Shown here: positions 1 to 7,011 of the stretch, piece after piece
Numbering within the stretch: position 1 is the stretch's first letter
Layout: each line of letters starts with the position of its first letter
Assembly: GCA_002436765.1 (NCBI GenBank)
Contig: DJNI01000083.1
Span: 2,486 to 12,673, forward strand
DNA length: 10,188 nucleotides
DNA from: Clostridiales bacterium UBA6468
Lineage (GTDB): Bacteria > Bacillota > Clostridia > Oscillospirales > Oscillospiraceae
Direction: 5' to 3'
Notes under the pieces: model-generated
Seen by the model: only the letters and a program-made list of their open reading frames with translations
The model's database searches: none
Told to the model about the DNA's origin: nothing
Program-made: the position numbers and the translations under genes

Positions 1-469
1 TCATGGAGTCGATGGCCTTGATGCCGGTTTGCAGGGGGCGGGAGACGTGCTGCCGCTCAATGATGCCGGGGGCGGGCATTTCGATGGCGCGGTAAGCTTC
101 CGCTTCGATGCTGCCCTTGCCGTCGATGGGCTCGCCAAGGGCGTTGACAACGCGCCCGATGAGCTTTTCGCCAACGGGAACGGACACGACCTTGCCGGTG
201 CGCTTGACGGTGTCCCCTTCCCTGATGCCCTGGTCGGAGCCGAGGATAACGATGGAGACGGTATCCTCTTCCAGATTCTGAGCCATGCCGTAGGAGCCGT
301 CGGGGAATTCCACCAGCTCGTCGGCCATGCACTTTTCAAGGCCGGAGGCCTTGGCAATGCCGTCGCCTACCATAATGACGACGCCGGTTTCGCTGGCCTC
401 GATCTTATTTTCGTAGTTTTTGATCTGGCTGCGAATGATTTTTGTTATTTCTTCGGGTTTCAGTTCCAT
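1..469 (-). CDS. atpA: F1Fo ATP synthase subunit alpha, N-terminal part (cut by window edge)
   Basis: Alpha is the non-catalytic nucleotide-binding subunit of the soluble F1 head. Only the first 156 residues are present. The start is the ATG at 467-469, beginning MELKPEEITKIIRSQI, with a weak AGGGA ribosome site just upstream and 18 bases after the atpH stop. Visible family landmarks are the N-terminal helix that contacts delta, the beta-barrel domain (about residues 25-95, with GDGIAKASGL and LEEDTVSIVILG), the conserved GRVVNALGEPIDGKG, and RPLQTGIKAIDSM at the edge. The sequence stops roughly a dozen residues before the expected P-loop (GDRQTGKT), so the nucleotide site lies outside the window. 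It is the last visible gene of the operon; gamma, beta and epsilon would be expected further left. Identification is very secure. Nothing suggests a broken gene: the truncation is only the window boundary. Confidence 0.97.
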   Translation of the reverse strand, partial: MELKPEEITKIIRSQIKNYENKIEASETGVVIMVGDGIAKASGLEKCMADELVEFPDGSYGMAQNLEEDTVSIVILGSDQGIREGDTVKRTGKVVSVPVGEKLIGRVVNALGEPIDGKGSIEAEAYRAIEMPAPGIIERQHVSRPLQTGIKAIDSM

Positions 470-487
470 ACAGTCCCTGCTTTCTCG

Positions 488-1027
488 TCAGAGTACGGTT
501 TTGTTCAGCAGTTCCCGGATGGCGTCCAAACGGTGGGACACGGTGTCATCCAGGCGCTGACCGTCATAGTCCAGGCGGACACCGCCCAAGACTGCGGGAT
601 CAATGCGATTGTGGAGCGCGATCGTCTTTCCGGTGATCCGGCTCAGCTTTCCGGTGAGCTTTTCCTCCTGTGCCGGGGTGAGGGCTACGGCGGTGACGGC
701 CGTCACCTTCAGAATGCCGTTGTCCCGGTTGTACAGCTTGGAAAAAGCGTCACAGCAGTCGGAAAAGTGGCGGATATAGCCCCTTTCCGTCAGGATTTTC
801 ATAAAATTCAGAACATAGGGATGCACCGAGCCGCGGAAGCCGGTGTCCAGGATCCGGCACCGCTCCGGCTTGGAAAGGCTGGGATTGGAGAGCAGACGGA
901 TAAAATCCGGCTCTTCTCCGAAGCTTTTCTGCAGGACGGTCAGCTGCTCTCCGATTTCCTTGGAGAGGCCTTCGTCCTTTGCAAGCTCGTACAGGGATTG
1001 ACCGTAGACGTTACCAACCTCTGTCAT
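488..1027 (-). CDS. atpH: F1Fo ATP synthase subunit delta
   Basis: Delta (OSCP homologue) sits on top of the F1 head and ties it to the peripheral stalk formed by subunit b. The 179-residue product matches the usual family length of about 180. It begins MTEVGNVYGQSLYELAKDEG, the typical N-terminal helical-bundle start. The C-terminal part holds the family signature region, with VTAVALTPAQEEKLTGKLSR followed by a DPAVLGGVRL stretch near residues 143-152. The start ATG overlaps the atpF stop by four bases (ATGA), so translation is probably coupled to atpF. The gene lies between atpF and atpA as in most bacterial atp operons. No catalytic residues are expected because the subunit is structural. 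Confidence 0.95.
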   Translation of the reverse strand: MTEVGNVYGQSLYELAKDEGLSKEIGEQLTVLQKSFGEEPDFIRLLSNPSLSKPERCRILDTGFRGSVHPYVLNFMKILTERGYIRHFSDCCDAFSKLYNRDNGILKVTAVTAVALTPAQEEKLTGKLSRITGKTIALHNRIDPAVLGGVRLDYDGQRLDDTVSHRLDAIRELLNKTVL

Positions 1028-1530
1028 TTCTGATCACCCAATTCTTCAATGAAGCGGTCGATCATGCCGTCCTGATCGGCATCGTTCAGCTCACGACCCA
1101 CGACCTTTCCGGCGATGGCCATGGCCAGCCCGGAGATTTCGTTTTTGGCATCGTTGATGGCTTTTTTCTTCTCCATCTCGATGTCGGATGCGGCCTTGGT
1201 CTTGATCTGGGCGGCCTGCTTCTGCGCCTGGGAAATGATCTCCTCGCTGCGCTGGGCGGCGGTCTTCTGGGCGGATAGGAGCATGTCGTCGGCCTTGGTT
1301 TTCGCCTGACGCATGTTTTCCTCATACGTCTGCTTGATGGCCGCCGCTTCGGATTTTGCGGCCTCAGCGTCGGCGATCTGCTTGTCGGCGGTCTCCCGGC
1401 GTTTGTCCAGCACGGCCTTGATTTTATCCAGGAAGAAGATCTTGACGATAAGCAGCTGGATAAACAGGTTGCAAATCTGCGCAATCAGAGTTACGGGGTT
1501 TACCGTCACCAATGACTGGTAAAGGTCCAT
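1024..1530 (-). CDS. atpF: F1Fo ATP synthase subunit b
   Basis: Subunit b forms the peripheral stalk that links membrane subunit a to delta/alpha. The 168-residue product has the standard layout. A single N-terminal membrane helix (about residues 12-34, with ICNLFIQLLIVKIFFLDKI) is followed by a long, highly charged, Ala/Lys/Glu-rich helix (about 37-150) that would form the dimeric coiled coil. A short C-terminal segment (REL...IDRFIEELG) would contact delta. Length is normal for the family. The start is supported by an AAGGAGG ribosome site seven bases upstream. The gene follows atpE after 52 bases that contain a hairpin, and overlaps atpH by four bases. Only one b-type gene is visible, so a homodimer is inferred. 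Confidence 0.95.
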   Translation of the reverse strand: MDLYQSLVTVNPVTLIAQICNLFIQLLIVKIFFLDKIKAVLDKRRETADKQIADAEAAKSEAAAIKQTYEENMRQAKTKADDMLLSAQKTAAQRSEEIISQAQKQAAQIKTKAASDIEMEKKKAINDAKNEISGLAMAIAGKVVGRELNDADQDGMIDRFIEELGDQK

Positions 1531-1542
1531 TGCATTGCCTCC

Positions 1543-1581
1543 TTCCGGCGTACAATTTAATGATCGGATTTCTCGCCGGAA
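1543..1581 (-). promoter_or_regulatory. Hairpin between atpE and atpF, next to the atpF ribosome site
   Basis: TTCCGGCG (1543-1550) and CGCCGGAA (1574-1581) are perfect 8-base inverted repeats with a 23-base AT-rich loop. In the minus-strand transcript the hairpin starts two bases after the atpE stop codon. Its 3' arm overlaps the 5' edge of the atpF Shine-Dalgarno AAGGAGG. There is no U-run, so it is not a normal terminator. Plausible roles are lowering atpF translation relative to atpE, or protecting the atpE message from 3' decay. The structure is visible; the role is inferred. Confidence 0.5.
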
Positions 1582-1582
1582 A

Positions 1583-1855
1583 TCAGGACAGGTGGTTCAT
1601 GAACATGCCGGGGGCAACAAAGATCAGCAGCAGGCCGGTAACGAAGCCGTAAATACCGGTGGTCTCGGACAGGGCGATACCCAGAATCATGGTGCTGGTA
1701 ACGTCGCTCTTGCACTCGGGATTGCGGCCGATGATCTCACAGGCACGGGCGGCGCAGTTGCCTTCGCCGATGCCGGGGCCGATACCGGCGATCAGAGCAA
1801 GACCCGCGCCGATGCCGCAACCTGCCAGAGCAATGCCTTTAGCCAAAATTTCCAT
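1583..1855 (-). CDS. atpE: F1Fo ATP synthase subunit c (rotor ring), Na+-type ion site
   Basis: Subunit c is the membrane hairpin that assembles into the rotor ring and carries ions through Fo. The product is 90 residues: helix 1 about 5-40 with the glycine-rich AGIGPGIGEG, a polar loop RNPE (44-47) that contacts gamma/epsilon, and helix 2 about 53-83 with the ion carboxylate E64 in ALSETTGIYG. The positions that bind Na+ in the Ilyobacter tartaricus ring (Q32, V63, E65, S66, Y70) correspond here to E31, L62, E64, T65 and Y69. A second glutamate in place of Q32 is the two-carboxylate pattern described for the Fusobacterium nucleatum Na+ ring. Na+ coupling is therefore likely but inferred. A strong AGGAGGAAA site precedes the start, fitting the high copy number this subunit needs. 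Confidence 0.97.
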   Translation of the reverse strand: MEILAKGIALAGCGIGAGLALIAGIGPGIGEGNCAARACEIIGRNPECKSDVTSTMILGIALSETTGIYGFVTGLLLIFVAPGMFMNHLS

Positions 1856-1908
1856 AAATATTTCCTCCTAATAATGATTACGTATTTATTCAAATGGCCG
1901 CCGCGTTA

Positions 1909-2784
1909 TCAGCCTGCGGCCTGTTTGATGAAGAGGGTGGTCAGGGTGCAGAAGATGAACGCCTGGATGCAGCCGCTGAACCAGTCAAAATACAGGCTGG
2001 GAATGGCGGGAATGCCGATGGTCAGCCAGGGGTAGTTCACGCCCAGGCAGGTGAGAACGGCGAGAACGCCCAGCACCGTGACGATGACGCCTACGATCTT
2101 CAGCTTCTTTTTCTTCTTCGTAAAGCCGATGATCAGAGGGATCAGGCCAACAGCGGTGACGGCCAGCGCGACGTACATGCTGGACGCCAGCAGATGGAAC
2201 AGCGCGTTGTTGGCGGCGACCAGCGCGGCGTAGATCAGGGCGCTGATGACCGTGCCGGAGAGAATGTTGCCAAAATGACGGCAGGCCATGGAGACGGGCG
2301 TGAACAGCTCGCTCATGACATTGATGGGCGCCAGGATGAAAATGGGATCCAGGAAGCCCTTCAGATACGCGCCGATGCCGGAGGCCTTGATCTTATGGTA
2401 GGTGATCAGCACGAACACCACCAGCGCCCAGGCAAGCTCCGTCATCAGATCGGCGGTAGGGCTCCAGATGCCCACAAGGCTGATCAGATTGGAGAAAACG
2501 CTGGTGACAAATATCGCGCCCACCAGCGGGATGTACCGGTCAAACTCCGGCCCCATATTGCCCCGGACGAATTTCACCAGGGAGGTGTAGATCGTCTCGG
2601 CGGCGGCCTGCTTCCGGGAAATGCCTGTGACCTTCAGGCCGGAACCCAGCCAGATGCACAGGGCGGAAATGATGATCAGAATCAGCCAGCTGACGATCAG
2701 CGTCTGGGTGATCTGAACCGTTCCGAACAGCGGAACGTTCTCGAATGTGGCTATGATTCGCGCGCCATTGATTTCAACTTCCAT
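1909..2784 (-). CDS. atpB: F1Fo ATP synthase subunit a
   Basis: Subunit a is the membrane stator that forms the two ion half-channels against the c-ring. The 291-residue product is hydrophobic with five to six membrane segments. The essential arginine is R169 in the motif ACRHFGNILSG, the equivalent of E. coli R210 in LRLFGN; the His after the Arg replaces the usual Leu. The C-terminal signature GCIQAFIFCTLTTLFI (about 271-286) is intact. A five-lysine run (223-227) sits in a loop between late helices and looks unusually basic. The gene is somewhat longer than the commonest bacterial versions. A GAGGTGAG ribosome site supports the ATG at 2782-2784. It lies in the expected place between atpI and atpE. 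Confidence 0.96.
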   Translation of the reverse strand: MEVEINGARIIATFENVPLFGTVQITQTLIVSWLILIIISALCIWLGSGLKVTGISRKQAAAETIYTSLVKFVRGNMGPEFDRYIPLVGAIFVTSVFSNLISLVGIWSPTADLMTELAWALVVFVLITYHKIKASGIGAYLKGFLDPIFILAPINVMSELFTPVSMACRHFGNILSGTVISALIYAALVAANNALFHLLASSMYVALAVTAVGLIPLIIGFTKKKKKLKIVGVIVTVLGVLAVLTCLGVNYPWLTIGIPAIPSLYFDWFSGCIQAFIFCTLTTLFIKQAAG

Positions 2785-2819
2785 ACACTCACCTCATAAA
2801 ATCGATGAATCTTGTATTT

Positions 2820-3311
2820 TTACACTTCAAAGGGGCCGGGATGGTCTTCCGGCTCGTCCTGCTCCGGGGTGGGCTTGTCCGTCTCACCGGCAGCCGGCTT
2901 TTCACCGTTGGGGACGAGCTTGCCCCGGCTTTGCAGGAAGAAAATGACCACGTTGGGGAACAGGACGGGCAGTGCACCGGCCACAAAATGCACCTGGGGA
3001 ATCAGGTATGCGGCGACGACCCAGGCCGCCTGAAGAAGCAGACGAATATTGTAGCTCGTCTGGAATTTTTGCCGCATTTTCTTTTTGCTGTCAATTTCCA
3101 CGGCGTTCTGCACCGTCAGGCAGAGAATGGTGAAATTCAGAACTGCCACCACGGAGCCGCACGCCGCGCCCAGCAGAATGCGCAGAATGTCAAATTTGCC
3201 GATGCCGAACTGACTCAAAAGAAACAGCCCCGCGATCATGATCACGTCGCACACCAGGGTACCCACGGCGATGCGGGAGATTTCCTTTTTGGATGCTGCC
3301 TGTAATTTCAT
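2820..3311 (-). CDS. atpI: AtpI-like ATP synthase accessory membrane protein
   Basis: This is a 163-residue protein with four predicted membrane segments (about 14-33, 42-66, 88-106 and 108-127). A basic loop containing DSKKKMRQK (74-82) separates the second and third. The C-terminal tail (131-163) is hydrophilic and rich in Pro, Glu and Asp. Size, helix pattern and position just upstream of atpB fit the ATP synthase subunit I family. Members of that family are non-structural and are thought to help c-ring assembly or Mg2+ supply. Sequence conservation in the family is low, so context carries most of the weight. The frame stays open far upstream, but the ATG at 3309-3311 has an AAGAGGAA ribosome site and an N-terminus of the expected kind. 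The acidic, proline-rich tail has no assigned role. Confidence 0.75.
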   Translation of the reverse strand: MKLQAASKKEISRIAVGTLVCDVIMIAGLFLLSQFGIGKFDILRILLGAACGSVVAVLNFTILCLTVQNAVEIDSKKKMRQKFQTSYNIRLLLQAAWVVAAYLIPQVHFVAGALPVLFPNVVIFFLQSRGKLVPNGEKPAAGETDKPTPEQDEPEDHPGPFEV

Positions 3312-3325
3312 AACGGGAATTCCTC

Positions 3326-3583
3326 TTACTTGTGGTCGTTGAAGGAGACGGGCGGATCTTTGTGATCGCTGCTTTCGTCGGCGGCCTTGCGCAGGGCTTT
3401 CAGGCAGGAGCGGGCGGTGCTGACGGAGGTGAGCAGACCCACGATCCCCAGCACGACCACGATCCACAGGCCAAGACCGAATTTGTTCTGAAGCCAGACT
3501 GCCAGAATCAAAAAGAAAACCGTGGGAAACAGAATGGAAAATCCGAACTGTACCACCCACATCAGCAAATTCAGCAGCTTCAT
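3326..3583 (-). CDS. AtpZ-like small membrane protein, first gene of the atp operon
   Basis: This is an 85-residue protein with two membrane helices (about 8-31 and 37-55) and a charged C-terminal tail (62-85). It matches in size and layout the AtpZ / F0F1-ATPase accessory family that precedes atpI in many Firmicutes. Those proteins are thought to assist Mg2+ uptake or ATP synthase assembly with AtpI. The start chosen is the ATG at 3581-3583 (MKLLNLLMWV) because GGAGG lies four bases before it. An in-frame ATG 27 bases further upstream lacks a comparable site. The gene ends 14 bases before the atpI start. The family call rests on topology and position, since no strongly diagnostic motif is visible. 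A generic two-helix membrane protein remains possible. Confidence 0.6.
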   Translation of the reverse strand: MKLLNLLMWVVQFGFSILFPTVFFLILAVWLQNKFGLGLWIVVVLGIVGLLTSVSTARSCLKALRKAADESSDHKDPPVSFNDHK

Positions 3584-3633
3584 AACGCCTCCGCAGGGAA
3601 GAATTTTCAACTCTCACAGAATTGTTCCAAATT

Positions 3634-3662
3634 ATTATACCCGATTTTTTGTCGAGTTTCAA
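3634..3662 (-). promoter_or_regulatory. Promoter of the atp operon
   Basis: On the minus strand the -35 box TTGAAA (3657-3662) is separated by exactly 17 bases from a perfect -10 box TATAAT (3634-3639). Transcription would begin near 3627, leaving a short leader of about 45 bases before the first gene at 3583. This is a strong housekeeping sigma-A promoter by sequence. No obvious operator overlaps it, which fits roughly constitutive expression of ATP synthase. Confidence 0.85.
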
Positions 3663-3742
3663 GACCGATTTTGAATATTCCGGCAAAAGTTTCTTTGCCG
3701 ACTTTTAGTGCGCACAAAACAGAGAAAGAACGCAAAAGGGGC

Positions 3743-3771
3743 TTTCCATTTTGGGAGAAATATAGTAATAT
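3743..3771 (+). promoter_or_regulatory. Possible promoter of the recD2-comF-mreB operon
   Basis: TTTCCA (3743-3748), 17 bases, then TAATAT (3766-3771) is a moderate sigma-A match, four of six at each box. An overlapping TATAGT (3761-3766) is a better -10 but has no -35 at proper distance. The site faces the rightward operon from the AT-rich divergent intergenic region (3584-3833), which it shares with the atp promoter. The exact start point cannot be fixed from sequence. Confidence 0.4.
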
Positions 3772-3833
3772 AGCAGAAAGATGACCGGCACCGAAATCCT
3801 GAGTCCTTCATAGAATATCCGGAGGTGGTTCTG

Positions 3834-4142
3834 GTGGCGGGTTACATTGTGCTGGGAACGCTGGCGGCCTTTGGGCTGGTAAGCGCACTGTGGGCGCTGT
3901 ACGGATTTCTGCTGCCCGGAAACCGGGGCGGCGGGCTTTACGCCCCGGCAAGGCCGGGGGTGACGGAGGATTCCTTCGCCCGGCGGTACTTTTGGCTGCG
4001 GGAGCTGGGGCTGCTGCGGGAAGCGCTGACCATGGTGGATTTTGGCATCAGCGACGCCGAACGGGACTGGCTGACGGAGCGGGGCGTGACGGTCTGCACG
4101 CCGGAACAGCTGGCGGAAAGAATGGGAGAGAGAACGACTTGA
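3834..4142 (+). CDS. Hypothetical membrane-anchored small protein upstream of recD2
   Basis: I do not recognise this family. The start chosen is the GTG at 3834-3836, because GGAGGT (3821-3826) lies seven bases before it; the GTG at 3825 overlaps that ribosome site. The product is 102 residues. It has one N-terminal hydrophobic helix (about 4-27), a Gly/Pro-rich linker (29-43), and a compact charged domain (about 47-98) rich in Leu, Arg and Glu that includes MVDFGISDAERDWLTERGV. The topology suggests a single-pass protein with a small soluble domain. The stop overlaps the recD2 TTG start by four bases, so the two are probably translationally coupled. Neither fold nor partner can be named. Good ribosome site, coupling and codon use make it a real gene. 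Confidence 0.75.
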   Translation: MAGYIVLGTLAAFGLVSALWALYGFLLPGNRGGGLYAPARPGVTEDSFARRYFWLRELGLLREALTMVDFGISDAERDWLTERGVTVCTPEQLAERMGERTT

Positions 4143-6349
4143 CGGAAGATCTGGAGATTTTGCAGGGCGCCATCAGCGCCGTGGTATATCAGAATTACGA
4201 AAACGGCTACGCCGTCCTGCGGCTGAACGTGGGCGGCGGCCAGAATGTGACGGTGGTGGGCACCATCCCCCTGCCCGCGGTGGGGGAGCGGCTGATGGTG
4301 ACGGGCAAGTGGAGCACCCATTCCAGCTACGGGCGGCAGTTCGAGGCGGAATTTCTGGAGCGGCTGATGCCCCAGACCAGCCTGGAAATTCTGAATTATC
4401 TCAGCAGCCGCATCATCAAAGGCATCGGCCCCAAGACGGCGGCGCGGATCGTGGAGCATTTCAGGGAGCAGACCCTGCTGGTCATGGAGCGGGAGCCGGA
4501 GCGCCTGGCCGAAGTTCCCGGTATTTCCCGGGAAAAGGCAAGAGCCATGGGCGAGGAATTCCGCTTGCAGGTGGGAATGCGGCAGTTAATGGAATTTTTT
4601 GCCGTGCATCATCTCCCGGCAGAGCTGGCGGTGCGGGCATACAAGCTGTACGGCGACAGCACCGTGGAGCTTCTGTACGACGACCCGTACCTACTCATGG
4701 ACGAGGGGCTGGACGCGCCCTTCGGGGCGGTGGATCGCTTTGCCATTGAGCTGGGCGTGGCGGGGGACGACCCCCGGCGGGTGGAAGCCGGAATTTTATT
4801 TGAGCTGAACTACAATCTCACGGCGGGGCATAGCTTCCTGCCGGAGGACAAGTTACAGCTGGCGGCGAGTCAGCTGCTGAGCGTGGACGCGGATGCGGTG
4901 AAGCAGGGCATCGGGCGGCTGCTGGAAGCAGACCGTCTGGTGCGCAGTACGCTGGCGGGCATCACCGTTGACTACCTTCCAAGGCTGTACGAAGCGGAAG
5001 TGAATTGCAGCCGGCGGCTTTTAGAGTTTGCGAAGGGCAGCTTCCCGCCGCCGAAAGGCTTGGAGCGCATGATCCGCAATGTGGCGGAGGAAAGCGGCAT
5101 CGAATATTCCGAGGAGCAGACCCGCGCCATCCGGGAAGCGGCGACCTCCGGGCTGCTGCTGATCACCGGCGGCCCCGGCACCGGTAAGACCACCATATTA
5201 AATGGTATATTGTCCCTGCTGGGGCAGATGCAGCTGGCGTGCCTGCTGGCCGCGCCCACCGGCCGGGCGGCGAAGCGGCTGACGGAGGTGACGGGGGAGA
5301 ACGCCTCCACCATCCACCGGCTGCTGGAAGCGGGAATCGATCCCGGCACGGGGAACATGGTGTTCGTCCGGGACGAGGACAACCCTCTCAAATGCGACGC
5401 GGTGATCGTGGACGAGATGTCCATGGTGGACGTAGAGCTGCTGCACCATCTTTTGCAGGCCATTCCCAAAGGGAAGCGGCTGATCCTGGTGGGCGACCCC
5501 GACCAGCTGCCCCCCGTGGGGCCGGGATTTCCCTTCAGCGATATGCTGCGCAGCGGCTGCCTGCCCACGGTGCGGCTGACGGAGATTTTCCGCCAGGCGC
5601 AGCAGAGCCTGATCGTCATGAACGCCCACCGGGTGAATCAGGGGCAAATGCCGGAGCTGAAAAATGTCAAAAGCGACTTTTTCTTCCTGCGCAGGCAGAG
5701 CGAGGAGGCGGTCAGCACCCTCATCCGGGAATTATGCACCACCCGGCTGCCCAAGAACATGAATATTCCGCCGGAGCAGATTCAGGTGCTGTCCCCCACC
5801 CGCAAGGGGGGCGTAGGCACCGCCGCCCTGAACAAAATGCTGCAAGCCGCCCTGAACCCCGCCGCTCCCGGCAAAAAGGAGCGGGCTTTCGGAGACATCA
5901 TTTTCCGGGAGGGGGACAGGGTGATGCAGATCCGCAACAATTATGATATATTATGGAAGAAGACCGACGGCAGCGCCGTAGGCACCGGCATTTTCAACGG
6001 CGACGTGGGTACGATCACCGAAATCGACACCGGGGCGGAGACCCTGACGGTGACCTTCGACGACCGGGCGGCGGACTATGATTTCACCCAACTGAACGAG
6101 CTGGAGCCCGCCTACGCCATGACCGTCCACAAGAGCCAGGGCAGCGAGTACCGGGCGGTGATTTTAACGGCGTGGAACGGTTCGCCGTACCTGCTCAGCC
6201 GCAGCATCCTCTACACCGCCATCACCCGGGCGAGGGAGCTGCTGATCATCGTGGGGCGCGAGGAAACCGTGGCGGCGATGGTGGAAAACGCGAAGAAAAA
6301 CCGCCGCTACACCGGATTGAAGCTTCGCTTACAGGGGAAAACGGAATGA
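4139..6349 (+). CDS. recD2: RecD2 (RecD-like) 5'-3' DNA helicase
   Basis: RecD2 is an ATP-dependent superfamily 1B 5'-3' DNA helicase. In bacteria that use AddAB rather than RecBCD it works alone in DNA repair and replication-fork processing. The 736-residue product has an N-terminal OB-like domain (about 1-75) and two helix-hairpin-helix motifs (GIGPKTA at 95, VPGISREKA from 126). Helicase motif I is GGPGTGKTT (344-352), motif II DEMSM (425-429), motif III GDPDQLPPVG (452-461), then EIFRQAQQS. The C-terminal UvrD-like part has VHKSQGSE (663-670) and YTAITRARE (692-700). The length is normal. The start is TTG (4139-4141), overlapping the previous stop, with GGGAGAG upstream; the frame is open further upstream, but that stretch does not look like protein of this family. 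No key residue is missing. Confidence 0.96.
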   Translation: MTEDLEILQGAISAVVYQNYENGYAVLRLNVGGGQNVTVVGTIPLPAVGERLMVTGKWSTHSSYGRQFEAEFLERLMPQTSLEILNYLSSRIIKGIGPKTAARIVEHFREQTLLVMEREPERLAEVPGISREKARAMGEEFRLQVGMRQLMEFFAVHHLPAELAVRAYKLYGDSTVELLYDDPYLLMDEGLDAPFGAVDRFAIELGVAGDDPRRVEAGILFELNYNLTAGHSFLPEDKLQLAASQLLSVDADAVKQGIGRLLEADRLVRSTLAGITVDYLPRLYEAEVNCSRRLLEFAKGSFPPPKGLERMIRNVAEESGIEYSEEQTRAIREAATSGLLLITGGPGTGKTTILNGILSLLGQMQLACLLAAPTGRAAKRLTEVTGENASTIHRLLEAGIDPGTGNMVFVRDEDNPLKCDAVIVDEMSMVDVELLHHLLQAIPKGKRLILVGDPDQLPPVGPGFPFSDMLRSGCLPTVRLTEIFRQAQQSLIVMNAHRVNQGQMPELKNVKSDFFFLRRQSEEAVSTLIRELCTTRLPKNMNIPPEQIQVLSPTRKGGVGTAALNKMLQAALNPAAPGKKERAFGDIIFREGDRVMQIRNNYDILWKKTDGSAVGTGIFNGDVGTITEIDTGAETLTVTFDDRAADYDFTQLNELEPAYAMTVHKSQGSEYRAVILTAWNGSPYLLSRSILYTAITRARELLIIVGREETVAAMVENAKKNRRYTGLKLRLQGKTE

Positions 6350-6999
6350 GACTGGTTCACTGGCTGCTGGGCGTGCTGTTTCCGCCCAAGTGCGTTTTGT
6401 GCAGGAAGATCCTGGGAAAAGAGGAGCTTGACCTGTGCCGCGCCTGCCGGGAAGAGGCTCCCGAATATCTTAACAGAAAAAGAAGGGGTCAATTTCTTGA
6501 CAGTTTCGCCGCGGTCTGGTACTATGAAGGGAACGTAAGAAGGAGTCTTCTGCGTTTCAAGTTCGGCGGCGCGAGAAATTACGCCGCTGCCTATGGCAGA
6601 CTGTTAGCCATGCGGATTCAGACGGAATATCCCGACGGCTTTGACGTGCTGACCTGGATACCCGTCAGCCGTCTGCGGAAGCTGCGCCGGGGCTACGATC
6701 AGGTGGAGCTGCTGGCGAAGGCCGTGGGGCGGGAGCTGGGAATGACCCCGACGCCCCTTCTTCGGAAAGTCCGTCATAACCGCCCCCAATCCGGCATTCG
6801 CGGCGAGGCGGAACGCCGGGCAAATGTGCTGGGCGTCTACCGGCTGGTCAAGGGGGCGGAGGTCACCGGAAAGCGGATACTGCTGCTGGACGACATTCTG
6901 ACCACCGGTGCCACGGCGGGAGAAGCCGCCCGAGTGCTGAAGACCGCCGGGGCGAAGGAAGTACACTGCGCTGCCGTTGCGTCGGCAGGAAAGGAATAA
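6346..6999 (+). CDS. comF: ComF-like phosphoribosyltransferase-fold protein
   Basis: ComF proteins are needed for natural transformation in several bacteria, where they act with the ComFA helicase and DprA in handling incoming single-stranded DNA. The 217-residue product starts at an ATG overlapping the recD2 stop (ATGA). Its N-terminus carries a four-cysteine zinc ribbon, C16-x2-C19 and C31-x2-C34. A phosphoribosyltransferase-type domain follows, with RRGYDQVELLAKAVG, the family equivalent of RGFNQAELLA, near residues 119-133. The PRPP-binding loop LDDILTTGATAGE includes D182, D183 and T186-T190. Size and motif order are typical. No comFA gene is adjacent. It might instead serve purine or DNA salvage, because the family occurs in many organisms not known to be competent. 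Confidence 0.93.
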   Translation: MRLVHWLLGVLFPPKCVLCRKILGKEELDLCRACREEAPEYLNRKRRGQFLDSFAAVWYYEGNVRRSLLRFKFGGARNYAAAYGRLLAMRIQTEYPDGFDVLTWIPVSRLRKLRRGYDQVELLAKAVGRELGMTPTPLLRKVRHNRPQSGIRGEAERRANVLGVYRLVKGAEVTGKRILLLDDILTTGATAGEAARVLKTAGAKEVHCAAVASAGKE

Positions 7000-7011
7000 G
7001 TAGGTGTCATT

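Noticed and set aside
29..1033. Long plus-strand open frame (334 codons) opposite atpA and atpH
   Set aside because: It is antisense to two securely identified genes, has no ribosome site and no recognisable protein character. It arises from GC-rich codon use on the other strand.
1894..2799. Plus-strand open frame (301 codons) opposite atpB
   Set aside because: It is antisense to atpB. The product is an unusual Gly/Asp/Gln-rich low-complexity string typical of a shadow frame.
3312..3686. Upstream in-frame extension of the AtpI-like protein
   Set aside because: The extension would overlap the AtpZ-like gene and cross the atp promoter. The ATG at 3309-3311 has its own ribosome site.
3781..3813. 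Ten-codon mini open frame in the leader of the recD2 operon
   Set aside because: There is no ribosome site and no run of regulatory codons, so it is no better than chance.
3890..4138. Upstream in-frame extension of RecD2 by 83 codons
   Set aside because: It overlaps the small membrane protein gene in another frame and does not look like a helicase N-terminus. The TTG at 4139 overlapping the upstream stop, with a ribosome site, gives the normal family length.
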